A stretch of 20,504 nt of DNA, taken from the NCBI GenBank assembly GCA_002391545.1, contig DGFF01000013.1:1571-22074 (forward strand), read 5' to 3'. Numbering within the stretch: position 1 is the stretch's first letter; every line of letters starts with the position of its first letter. Below, piece after piece: positions 7,880 through 15,631 of this stretch. Source of the DNA: Candidatus Fermentithermobacillaceae bacterium UBA3907 (lineage in GTDB: Bacteria > Bacillota > Sulfobacillia > Fermentithermobacillales > Fermentithermobacillaceae). A program made the position numbers and the translations under genes. A model generated the notes under the pieces. The model saw nothing but the letters and a program-made list of their open reading frames with translations. It searched no databases and was not told the DNA's origin.

Positions 7880-7887
7880 GGGGTGAT
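7880..7887 (+). promoter_or_regulatory. Ribosome binding site deciding the rpsE start
   Basis: GGGGTGAT pairs with the 3' end of 16S rRNA through GGTGAT and lies just before TTG 7891. The in-frame ATG at 7876 has only a distant GAGGGCGG, 13 bases away, and lies upstream of this site. Confidence 0.6.
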
Positions 7888-7890
7888 TAT

Positions 7891-8436
7891 TTGTTTTCAG
7901 CATACGATTCCAACATTGATAGTTATGCGGACCAACCTCAAGAGGAGTTCAAAGATCAAGTTGTTACGTTTGGACCCGTTTCCAAAACGGTTAAGGGCGG
8001 ACGTAGGCGAAGTTTTAGAGCTCTTGTAGTGGTTGGAAACGGAAAAGGTAAGGTTGGTGCAGGTATGGGCAAAGCGCAAGACCTTACAGATGCCATTAGA
8101 AAAGGCATAGAGGATGCCAAAAAGAACTTAATTGAAGTCCCAATGAACGGCACTACTATCCCTCATGAGGTCATGGGGGAATTTGGTGCAGGAAAAGTGT
8201 TGCTTAAACCTGCATCACCAGGTACGGGAATAATCGCTGGCAGGGGCGTAAGGCCGGTTATGGAACTTGCAGGAATTGAAGATGTTCTGACCAAGTCGCT
8301 TGGTTCTTCTAACCCTTATAATGTGGTGTATGCGACTATCGAGGCACTCAAAAACCTTCGCAGTGCCCGTGAAATAGCTGAACTTCGTGGTTTGACGAGG
8401 AGAAGGGAAAAAGGCGAGGAATCGGAGGTCGTTTAG
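7891..8436 (+). CDS. rpsE: 30S ribosomal protein S5
   Basis: S5 contributes to decoding fidelity at the mRNA entrance, and its first loop is the spectinomycin-resistance site. The frame is open far back into rplR, but the best start is TTG 7891 (181 residues); ATG 7876 would add five residues. The dsRBD-like N-terminal half shows SKTVKGGRRRSFRALVVVG, followed by VGAGMGKAQ, NLIEVPMNGTTIPHEV.G.FGAGKVLLKPA and ELAGIEDVLTKSLGSSNPYNVV. Immediately downstream, one base after the stop, is rplO. The rpmD gene that usually sits between them is missing. Confidence 0.96.
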   Translation: MFSAYDSNIDSYADQPQEEFKDQVVTFGPVSKTVKGGRRRSFRALVVVGNGKGKVGAGMGKAQDLTDAIRKGIEDAKKNLIEVPMNGTTIPHEVMGEFGAGKVLLKPASPGTGIIAGRGVRPVMELAGIEDVLTKSLGSSNPYNVVYATIEALKNLRSAREIAELRGLTRRREKGEESEVV

Positions 8437-8437
8437 A

Positions 8438-8881
8438 ATGGGATTGCATAAGGTAATGTCACCAGTTCCAGGATCTGTGAAAAAACCAAAGAGAAAAGGC
8501 AAAGGTTTGGGCTCGGGTAGCGGAAAAACTGCGGGACGGGGACACAAAGGTCAGAAATCCAGGTCTGGAGGCACTAAACCCCCGGGTTTTGAGGGCGGGC
8601 AAACTAAGCTGGTACGCCGTATTCCAAAAAGAGGTTTTCACAATATATTCGGTGTGGAATACGGTATCGTGAATCTTAAGGATATGAATATATTCGAAGA
8701 TGGAAGCAGCGTAGGTCCAGAAGAGTTGAAGCAAGCTGGCCTAGTCAGAAGAAACCGGGAGTATATAAAGATACTGGGTGAGGGTGAGATTGAAAAGGCT
8801 CTTACCGTCACGGCACATGCGTTTTCCGCCTCTGCAAAGGAGAAAATCGAAGCCGCAGGCGGCAGAGCCGAGGTGATATAA
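8438..8881 (+). CDS. rplO: 50S ribosomal protein L15
   Basis: L15 is a late-assembly 50S protein with a long glycine-rich, basic N-terminal extension. The product is 147 residues. It shows the family pattern KGLGSGSGKTAGRGHKGQKSR, PGFEGGQTKLVRRIPKRGF and a globular C-terminal part with VNLKD and AFSASAKEKIEAAGG. It begins with ATG one base after the rpsE stop, with GGAGG in the rpsE end as ribosome binding site. The stop is immediately followed by the secY start. Confidence 0.97.
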   Translation: MGLHKVMSPVPGSVKKPKRKGKGLGSGSGKTAGRGHKGQKSRSGGTKPPGFEGGQTKLVRRIPKRGFHNIFGVEYGIVNLKDMNIFEDGSSVGPEELKQAGLVRRNREYIKILGEGEIEKALTVTAHAFSASAKEKIEAAGGRAEVI

Positions 8882-10144
8882 ATGATAGCGATGCTAAAAA
8901 ATGCCTGGCGGGTTCCAGACCTGAGAAAGCGGATACTTTTTACCGTGGGTATGCTCATCGTTTTCCGGGCAGGTGTTGCAGTGCCTGTGCCAGGTATTAT
9001 TCCCGAGGTCATAGCCAGTTTATTTGAACAAGGGACCCTGTTTGCTTTCATGGACCTTTTTTCAGGTGGAGCGTTGAGGAACTACTCTGTGTTTGCCATG
9101 AGTATTTATCCTTATATTAACAGTTCTATTATAACCCAGCTTCTCACTATGGTTATACCCAAGTGGGAAGAGATGTCCAAAGAAGAAGAGGGAAGGGAAA
9201 AGCTCCAAGACTATACCCGATATGGCACAGTGATTTTAGCCGCTGTGCAGGCAACTGGTATGACATTGGGTATTCGCGCTCAAGGAGCTCTTGTATCACC
9301 ATCTATTTGGTTAGCTATCGAAGCTATTTTAAGCCTTACTGCAGGCACTGTTTTTCTTATGTGGCTTGGAGAGCTCATAACTGATAAAGGTATAGGCAAT
9401 GGTATCTCGCTATTTATATTTGGTGGTATTGTATCAAGTATACCTAGGGAGCTAGGCACCTTGTACGTTCTATTGGATACGGGACAGACTAAATGGTACA
9501 ATGTTCTAGGATTGCTCCTTATATCCCTTGCTACGCTTATCGCTGTTATATGGATTACCGAGGGAGAACGACGTGTGCCTGTGCAATACTCCAAAAGAGT
9601 TGTGGGAAGAAGGATGATGGGTGGCTATTCGACTCACATCCCCATAAGGATAAACCAGGCAGGCGTTATTCCAGTGATTTTTGCGTCTTCGCTTTTGGCG
9701 CTCCCTGCGACATTGGCCGCGTTCACCGAGGCCTCCTGGGCTAAGTCTTTGGCGGCGTTTTTTGATTACACGCAGCCCTGGTATACTTTGATCTACGCCG
9801 CGCTGATAGTCGGTTTTACATATTTTTATACAAGTATGATATTTAACCCGTTGGAAGTGGCAGATAATCTGAGAAAGTATGGTGGTTTCATACCAGGTGT
9901 AAGACCAGGGAGACCTACTGCAGAGCTCCTAAACAGGGTAGTCAATAGGATAACTTTTGTAGGTGCATTGTTTCTCGCGTTGGTTGCAATTTTGCCTAGT
10001 TTTATGATGCAGTTAACCGGTTTGCCTGGATTCCAGGCATTGAGCGGTACGGCAATGCTTATCGTAATAGGTGTAGCCCTTGAAACATTGAAGCAGATTG
10101 AGGCTCAGTTAGTAATGCGTCATTATGATGGTTTTTTAAAGTGA
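8882..10144 (+). CDS. secY: Preprotein translocase subunit SecY
   Basis: SecY is the channel subunit of the SecYEG translocon in the cytoplasmic membrane. The product is 420 residues with about ten hydrophobic segments (roughly 18-38, 66-90, 114-133, 141-162, 172-188, 207-226, 259-281, 301-322, 356-373 and 387-403). Typical signatures are PVPGI near residue 36, SIYPYINSSIITQLL at 74-88, the cytosolic loop GERRVPVQYSKR, and IPGVRPGRPTAELLNRVVNRIT at 337-358. ATG 8882 follows GAGGTGAT at 8870-8877; ATG 8891 is a weaker alternative. SecE and SecG are normally encoded elsewhere. Confidence 0.98.
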   Translation: MIAMLKNAWRVPDLRKRILFTVGMLIVFRAGVAVPVPGIIPEVIASLFEQGTLFAFMDLFSGGALRNYSVFAMSIYPYINSSIITQLLTMVIPKWEEMSKEEEGREKLQDYTRYGTVILAAVQATGMTLGIRAQGALVSPSIWLAIEAILSLTAGTVFLMWLGELITDKGIGNGISLFIFGGIVSSIPRELGTLYVLLDTGQTKWYNVLGLLLISLATLIAVIWITEGERRVPVQYSKRVVGRRMMGGYSTHIPIRINQAGVIPVIFASSLLALPATLAAFTEASWAKSLAAFFDYTQPWYTLIYAALIVGFTYFYTSMIFNPLEVADNLRKYGGFIPGVRPGRPTAELLNRVVNRITFVGALFLALVAILPSFMMQLTGLPGFQALSGTAMLIVIGVALETLKQIEAQLVMRHYDGFLK

Positions 10145-10154
10145 GGAGAGTCTA

Positions 10155-10829
10155 GTGAGACTTTTGTTTTTGGGACCGCCAGGTGCAGGCAAAGGGACCC
10201 AAGCCAAAATGATAGCAGAAGAATTTGGGTTGCTTCACATTGCGCCTGGTGATATCTTCAGGCAGGAGGTTAAGGCGGGGACCGAGCTAGGACATCTAGT
10301 CGAGGGAATAATGGCTGAGGGACGGCTGGTTCCTGATGATATCACGATACAGATAATAGAGAAAAGGCTTAATTCGCCTGAGGCCCGGAACGGGTTTGTG
10401 TTAGATGGTTTTCCGCGCAACCTGGCCCAGGCGCAAGCGCTTAAAGATATGCTGGAACGAAAGGGCGAGCGTTTGGACCTTGTAATAGATTTGGTTGTTC
10501 CCGAGGAAGAACTGTTAAAACGTTCCATGAGCCGAAGGGTTTGCGCTAAGTGTGGCAAGCCATACAACCTTAATCTTGATCCTCCTGAAGTAGAAGGAAG
10601 ATGCGATGTTTGCGGTGGCGAGCTCATAGTTCGTGATGATGACAAAGAGGATACGATCAAAGAACGTTTTAGGGTTTATCATGAGGAGACAGAACCTCTT
10701 AGGGAATATTATGCTAAGTGTGGAATATTGGTGTCTGTAGATGGTTGCGGTGACATAGACTCGGTATGCGACAAAATTAAGATGTGCCTTTTAGATAAAG
10801 GTCTGATAAGGGAAGCGAAGGATCGATGA
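10155..10829 (+). CDS. adk: Adenylate kinase, zinc-lid type
   Basis: This cytosolic enzyme interconverts ATP + AMP and 2 ADP. The product is 224 residues, about ten more than usual. The P-loop GPPGAGKGT is at residues 7-15, and DGFPRNLAQAQAL at 84-96 contains the AMP-site arginine. The lid has C130/C133 and C150/C153, the zinc-binding form common in Gram-positive bacteria. The last 36 residues hold four more cysteines (C189, C198, C205, C211), which is unusual. The start is GTG 10155 behind GAGGAG. The stop overlaps map (ATGA). Confidence 0.97.
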   Translation: MRLLFLGPPGAGKGTQAKMIAEEFGLLHIAPGDIFRQEVKAGTELGHLVEGIMAEGRLVPDDITIQIIEKRLNSPEARNGFVLDGFPRNLAQAQALKDMLERKGERLDLVIDLVVPEEELLKRSMSRRVCAKCGKPYNLNLDPPEVEGRCDVCGGELIVRDDDKEDTIKERFRVYHEETEPLREYYAKCGILVSVDGCGDIDSVCDKIKMCLLDKGLIREAKDR

Positions 10830-11593
10830 TCATCTTGAAGAGCAAAGAAGACCTGGCTATTATGGCTATGGCAGGGCGGATTGCAGGTAAGTGCCTTACT
10901 ATGCTGGGAGAATTGATAAAGCCAGGGATTTATACTCGAGATCTGGATAAAGCGGCTGAAGAATTTATACGAAGCGAGGGAGCTATTCCTACTTTTAAGG
11001 GTTATAATGGATTTCCGTGCTCAATATGCACGTCAATTAATGAAGTGGTTGTGCACGGCATTCCGGGAGATGTCAGGTTGGAAGAAGGTGACATCATATC
11101 CATAGACGTAGGAGCTACCTTTCAAGGGTTCGTAGGAGATACGGCAGCTACCTTCCCTGTTGGAAAGGTGTCTAAGCAGGCAGAGAGACTTATCGAAGTC
11201 ACTAGGGAAGCTCTCAACAAGGGAATTGAAGCGGCACAGGAAGGGGCTCACATAGGCGATATAGGATATGCAATTGAAACTTTCGTGAAGAAGCATGGTT
11301 TTAGCGTGGTAAAGGATTATGCTGGCCATGGCGTAGGCAGGTCTATGCATGAGGATCCGATTGTACCTAACTATGGCAGACCAGGAACGGGACAAGTTCT
11401 GCGATCTGGGATGGTCATAGCCATTGAGCCAATGGTTAATATTGGTGGTTCCGAGGTTATTACTTATCCGGATATGCACGTTGTGACAAAAGATCGTTCT
11501 TTATCTGCTCATTTTGAGCACACTGTGGCTGTAACCGAAGATGGTCCAGTGCGGTTGACTGAGGCTTTATATTGTACAAATGAGGAGGAATAA
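10826..11593 (+). CDS. map: Methionine aminopeptidase, type I
   Basis: The enzyme removes the initiator methionine from nascent proteins in the cytosol. The product is 255 residues, normal for the single-domain type Ia form. All expected active-site residues are visible: H77 (VVVHGIP), metal ligands D94 (SIDVGA), D105 (GDTA), H168 (AGHGVGR), E201 (AIEPM) and E231 (HFEHT), and also H175 (MHEDP). The ATG overlaps the adk stop. infA follows directly; the KOW-domain gene found between map and infA in Bacillus is absent. Confidence 0.97.
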   Translation: MIILKSKEDLAIMAMAGRIAGKCLTMLGELIKPGIYTRDLDKAAEEFIRSEGAIPTFKGYNGFPCSICTSINEVVVHGIPGDVRLEEGDIISIDVGATFQGFVGDTAATFPVGKVSKQAERLIEVTREALNKGIEAAQEGAHIGDIGYAIETFVKKHGFSVVKDYAGHGVGRSMHEDPIVPNYGRPGTGQVLRSGMVIAIEPMVNIGGSEVITYPDMHVVTKDRSLSAHFEHTVAVTEDGPVRLTEALYCTNEEE

Positions 11594-11594
11594 C

Positions 11595-11813
11595 ATGCCG
11601 AAGCAAGAGAGCATTGAGGTAGAAGGCGTGGTAGTGGAGCCGCTTCCCAATGCAATGTTTCGGGTAGAGGTTGAAGGTGGGCATTTGGTTTTGGCTCATA
11701 TCTCTGGGAAGATGAGAATCAATTTTATCAAGATCTTACCTGGCGATAGAGTGATTGTTGAACTGAGCCCATACGATCTTACCCGCGGCAGAATTGTCCG
11801 TCGTCTTAAATGA
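11595..11813 (+). CDS. infA: Translation initiation factor IF-1
   Basis: IF-1 is an OB-fold S1-type protein that occupies the 30S A site during initiation. Starting at ATG 11595 gives MPKQESIEVEGVVVEPLPNA and exactly 72 residues, the canonical form. The site GAGGAGG at 11582-11588 is 6 bases upstream. An earlier in-frame ATG at 11580 lies inside the map coding end and would add non-family residues. Conserved parts include FRVEVEGGHLVLAHISGKMR and DRVIVELSPYDLTRGRIVRR. Confidence 0.98.
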   Translation: MPKQESIEVEGVVVEPLPNAMFRVEVEGGHLVLAHISGKMRINFIKILPGDRVIVELSPYDLTRGRIVRRLK

Positions 11814-11857
11814 GGACAATGGGATATCTTCCTTCATAAGAAGAGGAGGTTATTCAT

Positions 11858-11971
11858 ATGAAGGTACGACCTTCTGTGAAGAAAATGTGCGATAAGTGTC
11901 GAGTAATAAGAAGACACGGAAGAGTGATGGTGCTTTGTTCCAATCCAAAGCACAAACAGAGACAGGGTTAA
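11858..11971 (+). CDS. rpmJ: 50S ribosomal protein L36, zinc-binding
   Basis: L36 is a 37-residue zinc-ribbon protein that completes the 50S core late in assembly. The product begins MKVRPSVKKMCDKCRVIRRHG and shows the ligand set C11, C14, C27 and H32 of the C+ form. The ATG follows AAGAGGAGGT (11841-11850) by 7 bases. The gene lies in its usual place between infA and rpsM. Confidence 0.96.
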   Translation: MKVRPSVKKMCDKCRVIRRHGRVMVLCSNPKHKQRQG

Positions 11972-11987
11972 TTGGGGGTGAGAATAT

Positions 11988-12359
11988 ATGGCTCGTATAG
12001 CAGGCGTCGATTTGCCTAGGGACAAAAAGGTCTTTGCTGCCCTTCCCTATATTTATGGTATCGGCCCTTCACGCGCTCAAGAAATTCTTGAAGCCACAGG
12101 GGTTGATCCTGATACGCGCGTGCGTGATCTTACTGAGGAGGAAGTGGCACGAATTAGAGACTTTATTGATAGCAATTACAAGGTCGAAGGCGATTTGCGT
12201 ATGGAAGAGCAATTAAACATAAAGCGTCTTATAGACCTTGGGACGTATAGAGGACTCAGGCACCGACGCGGTTTGCCGGTAAGGGGTCAAAGAACCAGAA
12301 CAAACGCGCGTACGCGGAAAGGTCCAAAGAAGACCGTTGGCGTACGACGCAAGACGTAA
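11988..12359 (+). CDS. rpsM: 30S ribosomal protein S13
   Basis: S13 sits in the 30S head and bridges to L5, with a C-terminal tail reaching the P-site tRNA. The product has 123 residues beginning MARIAGVDLPRDKKV. It contains the helix-hairpin-helix region YGIGPSRAQEIL and the C-terminal GLRHRRGLPVRGQRTRTNARTRKG motif. It starts with ATG behind GGGGGTGAGA. Confidence 0.97.
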   Translation: MARIAGVDLPRDKKVFAALPYIYGIGPSRAQEILEATGVDPDTRVRDLTEEEVARIRDFIDSNYKVEGDLRMEEQLNIKRLIDLGTYRGLRHRRGLPVRGQRTRTNARTRKGPKKTVGVRRKT

Positions 12360-12386
12360 AATAAGATTAAGGAGGCTAGATAAGAT

Positions 12387-12776
12387 TTGGCCAGACGGAG
12401 AGAAAGGGCACGAAAGAAAGAAAAACGCGTTGTGGAAAAGGGCGTGGCTCATATTAAATCCACGTTTAACAATACAATTGTGACTATCACTGATCCTGAT
12501 GGCGGTTCGGTAGCATGGTCGTCTGCAGGTAAACAAGGTTTCAAGGGTTCTAGAAAAAGCACCCCGTTCGCAGCGCAGCTAGCTGCTGAGGCTGCCGCCA
12601 AAGAAGCATTAGATGCGGGTATGAGAGAAGTGGAAGTTTGCGTTAAAGGACCAGGTTCAGGCAGGGAGGCAGCTATTAGAGCTTTGCAGGCTGCAGGCCT
12701 TGAGGTGACGGTGATTAAGGATGTTACCCCTGTTCCACATAACGGATGTCGTCCGCCAAAGCGGCGTAGGGTGTGA
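12387..12776 (+). CDS. rpsK: 30S ribosomal protein S11
   Basis: S11 is a platform protein near the E site and the Shine-Dalgarno helix. The product is 129 residues. It shows GVAHIKSTFNNTIVTITD, the SSAGKQGFKGSRKSTPFAAQ segment and, near the end, VTPVPHNGCRPPKRRRV, all characteristic. The start is TTG 12387 behind AAGGAGG. Confidence 0.97.
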   Translation: MARRRERARKKEKRVVEKGVAHIKSTFNNTIVTITDPDGGSVAWSSAGKQGFKGSRKSTPFAAQLAAEAAAKEALDAGMREVEVCVKGPGSGREAAIRALQAAGLEVTVIKDVTPVPHNGCRPPKRRRV

Positions 12777-12788
12777 GGGAGGCCGAAA

Positions 12789-13409
12789 ATGAGTAGATAT
12801 ACGGGACCAGTCTGCAAATTGTGCAGACGAGAAGGTCAAAAACTATACCTTAAGGGTGATAAGTGCTATACCAATTGCACGCTGGAGAAGAAGCCCATGC
12901 CTCCTGGCATGCACACTAGGACCAGGCGTCCAAGCGAATATGGGTTGCAGTTGAGAGAAAAGCAGAAAGCCAGGAGGTTCTACGGAGTCGGAGAGAACCA
13001 ATTCCGATTATACTACCAAAAAGCTGTTAAAGTCCGGGGTGTAACCGGTGAAACTCTCATGCAATTTCTTGAGAGAAGGCTTGATAATGTAGTTTACAGA
13101 GCAGGGTTTGCCAGGTCTAGAGCCGAAGCGAGGCAGATTGTAAATCACGGCCATGTTGCGGTTAACGGGCGTAAGGTAGATATTCCTTCGTATCTAGTAG
13201 ATCCTGGTGATGAGATTTCCATTAGGCCAAGGTCTTTGAAAATGGAAAAATTCAAGGCCATGGCAGAGTACTTGGAAGATCACACCCCTCCAGCTTGGAT
13301 ATCATTGGATCCTCAAAACTGGAAGGCCGTGTTTTTGAGATTACCCGAGAGAGATGAAATTGATGCTCCTGTGGATGAAAGGTTCATCGTTGAGCTTTAT
13401 TCGAAGTAA
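12789..13409 (+). CDS. rpsD: 30S ribosomal protein S4, zinc-finger form
   Basis: S4 nucleates 30S assembly on the 5' domain of 16S rRNA and shapes the mRNA entrance. The product has 206 residues. The S4 RNA-binding domain is visible in FLERRLDNVVYRAGFARSRAEARQIVNHGHVAVNG. The N-terminus holds four cysteines (C9, C12, C26, C30), like the zinc-bearing S4 of Thermus, but the second pair is CYTNC (three residues between) where the common form has four. It starts with ATG behind GAGGGAGG. Confidence 0.97.
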   Translation: MSRYTGPVCKLCRREGQKLYLKGDKCYTNCTLEKKPMPPGMHTRTRRPSEYGLQLREKQKARRFYGVGENQFRLYYQKAVKVRGVTGETLMQFLERRLDNVVYRAGFARSRAEARQIVNHGHVAVNGRKVDIPSYLVDPGDEISIRPRSLKMEKFKAMAEYLEDHTPPAWISLDPQNWKAVFLRLPERDEIDAPVDERFIVELYSK

Positions 13410-13448
13410 TTCATTCCCAGGAAAGCGTGTCAAACAAAGGGGGATCAC

Positions 13449-14402
13449 GTGTTGTTCGATTTGATCGAACCAAAGATTCAATGCGAAGAGATTTCGCCTG
13501 ATAAGAAATATGGGCGTTTCGTAGTGGAACCTCTGGAAGAGGGATATGGCGTCACTTTAGGCAATTCTTTGCGACGTGTGCTTTTGTCTTCTCTTCCTGG
13601 GGCGGCCATTACCAGGGTTAGGATAAATGGCGTACTTCATGAGTTTTCTACCATCCCGGGTGTCAGGGAAGACGTGGTGGATCTGATATTAAACTTAAAA
13701 GAGCTGGTTTTTAAGCTGCACACTCCTGGAGAAAAGTACGCGCGTATCGATAAACAGGGTCCTGGTGTGGTTCTTGCCAGTGATCTTATTGCCGACCCTG
13801 ATATTGAAATTGTCAATCCGGAAGCATATATCGCAGAGTTGGACGAGGACGGAAGCTTGTTCGTAGAGATGACCATTGAGGAAGGACGCGGCTATGTTAC
13901 TCAAGAGGATAACAAAGGGGTGAACCTGCCTATCGGGGTTATACCTTTGGATTCACGGTTTACGCCCATAGTCAAAGTTAACTTCCAGGTTGAAGATACT
14001 CGCGTAGGGCAAAGAACTGACTATGACAAGCTGATTCTTGAGGTTTGGACAGATGGAAGTGTAAGGGCTGACGAAGCCGTAGAGATTGCGGCCAATATTT
14101 TGATTAGTCATCTTGAACTGTTTCGGAACATTTCTACTGAAGTAGAAGAAGATACCAGCGAAGAGGTTTTCGAGGAGAAATCAGAACTTGAAAAACTGTT
14201 GGAAATGCCTGTAGAAGAGTTGGAGTTGTCTATGAGGGCATATAACTGTCTGAAAAGAGCAGAAATAGACACGGTGGGACAACTCATCCAAAAGACCGAG
14301 CGTGAGATTTCGCAGGTTAGAAACATGGGCAAGAAATCCCTCGAAGAGGTAAAAACCAAGCTGGCTGAACTTGGGTTGGCCTTCCGCGAAGAAGAGGAAT
14401 GA
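13449..14402 (+). CDS. rpoA: DNA-directed RNA polymerase subunit alpha
   Basis: The alpha subunit dimerises to scaffold RNA polymerase, and its C-terminal domain contacts promoter UP elements and activators. The product has 317 residues. The N-terminal domain shows GRFVVEPLEEGYGVTLGNSLRRVLLSSLPGAA split by no gap, and HEFSTIPGV. An acidic linker (about 230-245) leads to the C-terminal domain, with LSMRAYNCLKRAEIDTVGQL and RNMGKKSLEEVKTKL. GTG 13449 and the adjacent TTG 13452 both suit the AGGGGGAT site just upstream; GTG is given here. Confidence 0.98.
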   Translation: MLFDLIEPKIQCEEISPDKKYGRFVVEPLEEGYGVTLGNSLRRVLLSSLPGAAITRVRINGVLHEFSTIPGVREDVVDLILNLKELVFKLHTPGEKYARIDKQGPGVVLASDLIADPDIEIVNPEAYIAELDEDGSLFVEMTIEEGRGYVTQEDNKGVNLPIGVIPLDSRFTPIVKVNFQVEDTRVGQRTDYDKLILEVWTDGSVRADEAVEIAANILISHLELFRNISTEVEEDTSEEVFEEKSELEKLLEMPVEELELSMRAYNCLKRAEIDTVGQLIQKTEREISQVRNMGKKSLEEVKTKLAELGLAFREEEE

Positions 14403-14415
14403 GGGGGAGACGAAG

Positions 14416-14766
14416 TTGGGTTATTCGCGATTTGACAGGCCTACGGCGCAACGAAAGGCGCTTCTTCGGGGCCTTGTAACATCGTTATTTCAACATGAAA
14501 GGGTAGTGACTACCCGCGCAAAGGCAAAAGCGGCGCAGCCTATTGCCGAGAAGATGATCACTATTGCGAAAAAGGACACGCTGGCAGCTAGGCGTCAGGC
14601 GTTTGCATATATAAATGATGAAGACACAGTTAGGAAGCTATTTGAAACGCTGGGACCGAGATATGCACACCGCCAGGGCGGCTATACTAGAATAATCCAA
14701 ATTGGCCAGCGTAAAGGCGATGCGGCTCCTATGGTTATTTTAGAGCTTGTGGAACCTGGGAAATAG
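14416..14766 (+). CDS. rplQ: 50S ribosomal protein L17
   Basis: L17 lies near the tunnel exit on the solvent side of the 50S subunit. The frame is open back into rpoA, but TTG 14416 has AGGGGGAG 6 bases upstream and gives the family N-terminus MGYSRFDRPTAQRKALLRGL. The product is 116 residues. Further motifs are HERVVTTRAKAKAAQPIAEKMIT, ARRQAFAYI and RQGGYTRIIQIGQRKGDAAPM. It closes the alpha block; the ECF genes follow at once. Confidence 0.96.
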   Translation: MGYSRFDRPTAQRKALLRGLVTSLFQHERVVTTRAKAKAAQPIAEKMITIAKKDTLAARRQAFAYINDEDTVRKLFETLGPRYAHRQGGYTRIIQIGQRKGDAAPMVILELVEPGK

Positions 14767-14779
14767 AAGGTCGAATGCA

Positions 14780-15631
14780 GTGATGAATGATGATGCCGCA
14801 GGTATTGTGATAAAGGGGTTAACCCACTCTTACGGGCTTGACGAGAACCATAGGGTCATGGCATTAGCAGGGGTCGACCTTGTTATAGACGAGGGCGACT
14901 TCGTTGTGATTCTAGGGCCTAATGGCTCGGGCAAATCTACGCTAGCAAAGCATCTGAATGTCCTTTTGCTTCCTGATGAAGGAGATGTGTGGGTTTTCGG
15001 CATGAACACCAAGGATCCCGATTTTACATGGGAGATCCGAAAAAATGCAGGCATGGTGTTTCAAAATCCTGATAACCAGATAATAGCTACAGTGGTAGAA
15101 GAAGATGTAGCATTTGGGCCTGAGAACTTGGGTGTTGATCCTAAAGAGATCAGGGAAAGAGTGACGAGAGCGCTTGAAGCAGTAGATATGCTAGAATTTG
15201 CCCGCCATGCGCCCCATTATTTGTCAGGGGGCCAGAAGCAAAGGGTGGCCATAGCTGGGATACTGGCCATGGAACCAAAATGCATAATTCTTGACGAACC
15301 TACAGCTATGCTCGATCCAAGGGGCAGAGAAGAAGTGATGCAAACTATTACTCGGCTTAACCAAGATATGGGCATAACTGTCATACATATAACCCACTAC
15401 ATGGATGAAGCCTTGTATGCAGATAAGGTAGTGGTTATGAATGAAGGGAAGATAGTAATGCAAGGGACGCCTAGAGATGTTTTTGAAGAAGAGGAACTCA
15501 TATCAGACCTGGGTCTTGATGTGCCCCCTATTGGCAAACTTAGCCGCATGCTGGCTTCTCACGGTGTCCCAATTGATTCTAACGCGCTGAGCGTTGATGA
15601 GCTGGTGGACGAACTATGTCAATTGAAGTGA
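14780..15631 (+). CDS. ecfA1: ECF transporter ATPase subunit EcfA1 (CbiO-like)
   Basis: This is one of the two ATPases that power energy-coupling-factor uptake of vitamins or metal ions. The product is 283 residues. Walker A GPNGSGKST is at residues 46-54, the Q-loop at FQNPDNQ (94-100), signature LSGGQ at 148-152, Walker B CIILDEP at 168-174 and the switch histidine in HITH near 206. GTG 14780 has GAAGG 9 bases upstream; the next codon, ATG 14783, is an equally possible start. It lies 13 bases after rplQ, where Bacillus also has its ecfA1, and overlaps ecfA2 by 16 bases. Confidence 0.95.
   Translation: MMNDDAAGIVIKGLTHSYGLDENHRVMALAGVDLVIDEGDFVVILGPNGSGKSTLAKHLNVLLLPDEGDVWVFGMNTKDPDFTWEIRKNAGMVFQNPDNQIIATVVEEDVAFGPENLGVDPKEIRERVTRALEAVDMLEFARHAPHYLSGGQKQRVAIAGILAMEPKCIILDEPTAMLDPRGREEVMQTITRLNQDMGITVIHITHYMDEALYADKVVVMNEGKIVMQGTPRDVFEEEELISDLGLDVPPIGKLSRMLASHGVPIDSNALSVDELVDELCQLK

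Noticed and set aside
7780..7890. Upstream extension of the S5 frame into rplR
   Set aside because: The residues coded there do not match S5 and overlap the conserved C-terminus of L18. TTG 7891 has the matched binding site.
11580..11594. Upstream in-frame ATG for infA
   Set aside because: It lies inside the end of map, adds MRRNN before the canonical MPKQESIE start, and the true ribosome binding site lies after it.
14371..14415. Upstream extension of rplQ into rpoA
   Set aside because: The added residues do not match L17, and the AGGGGGAG site is placed for TTG 14416.
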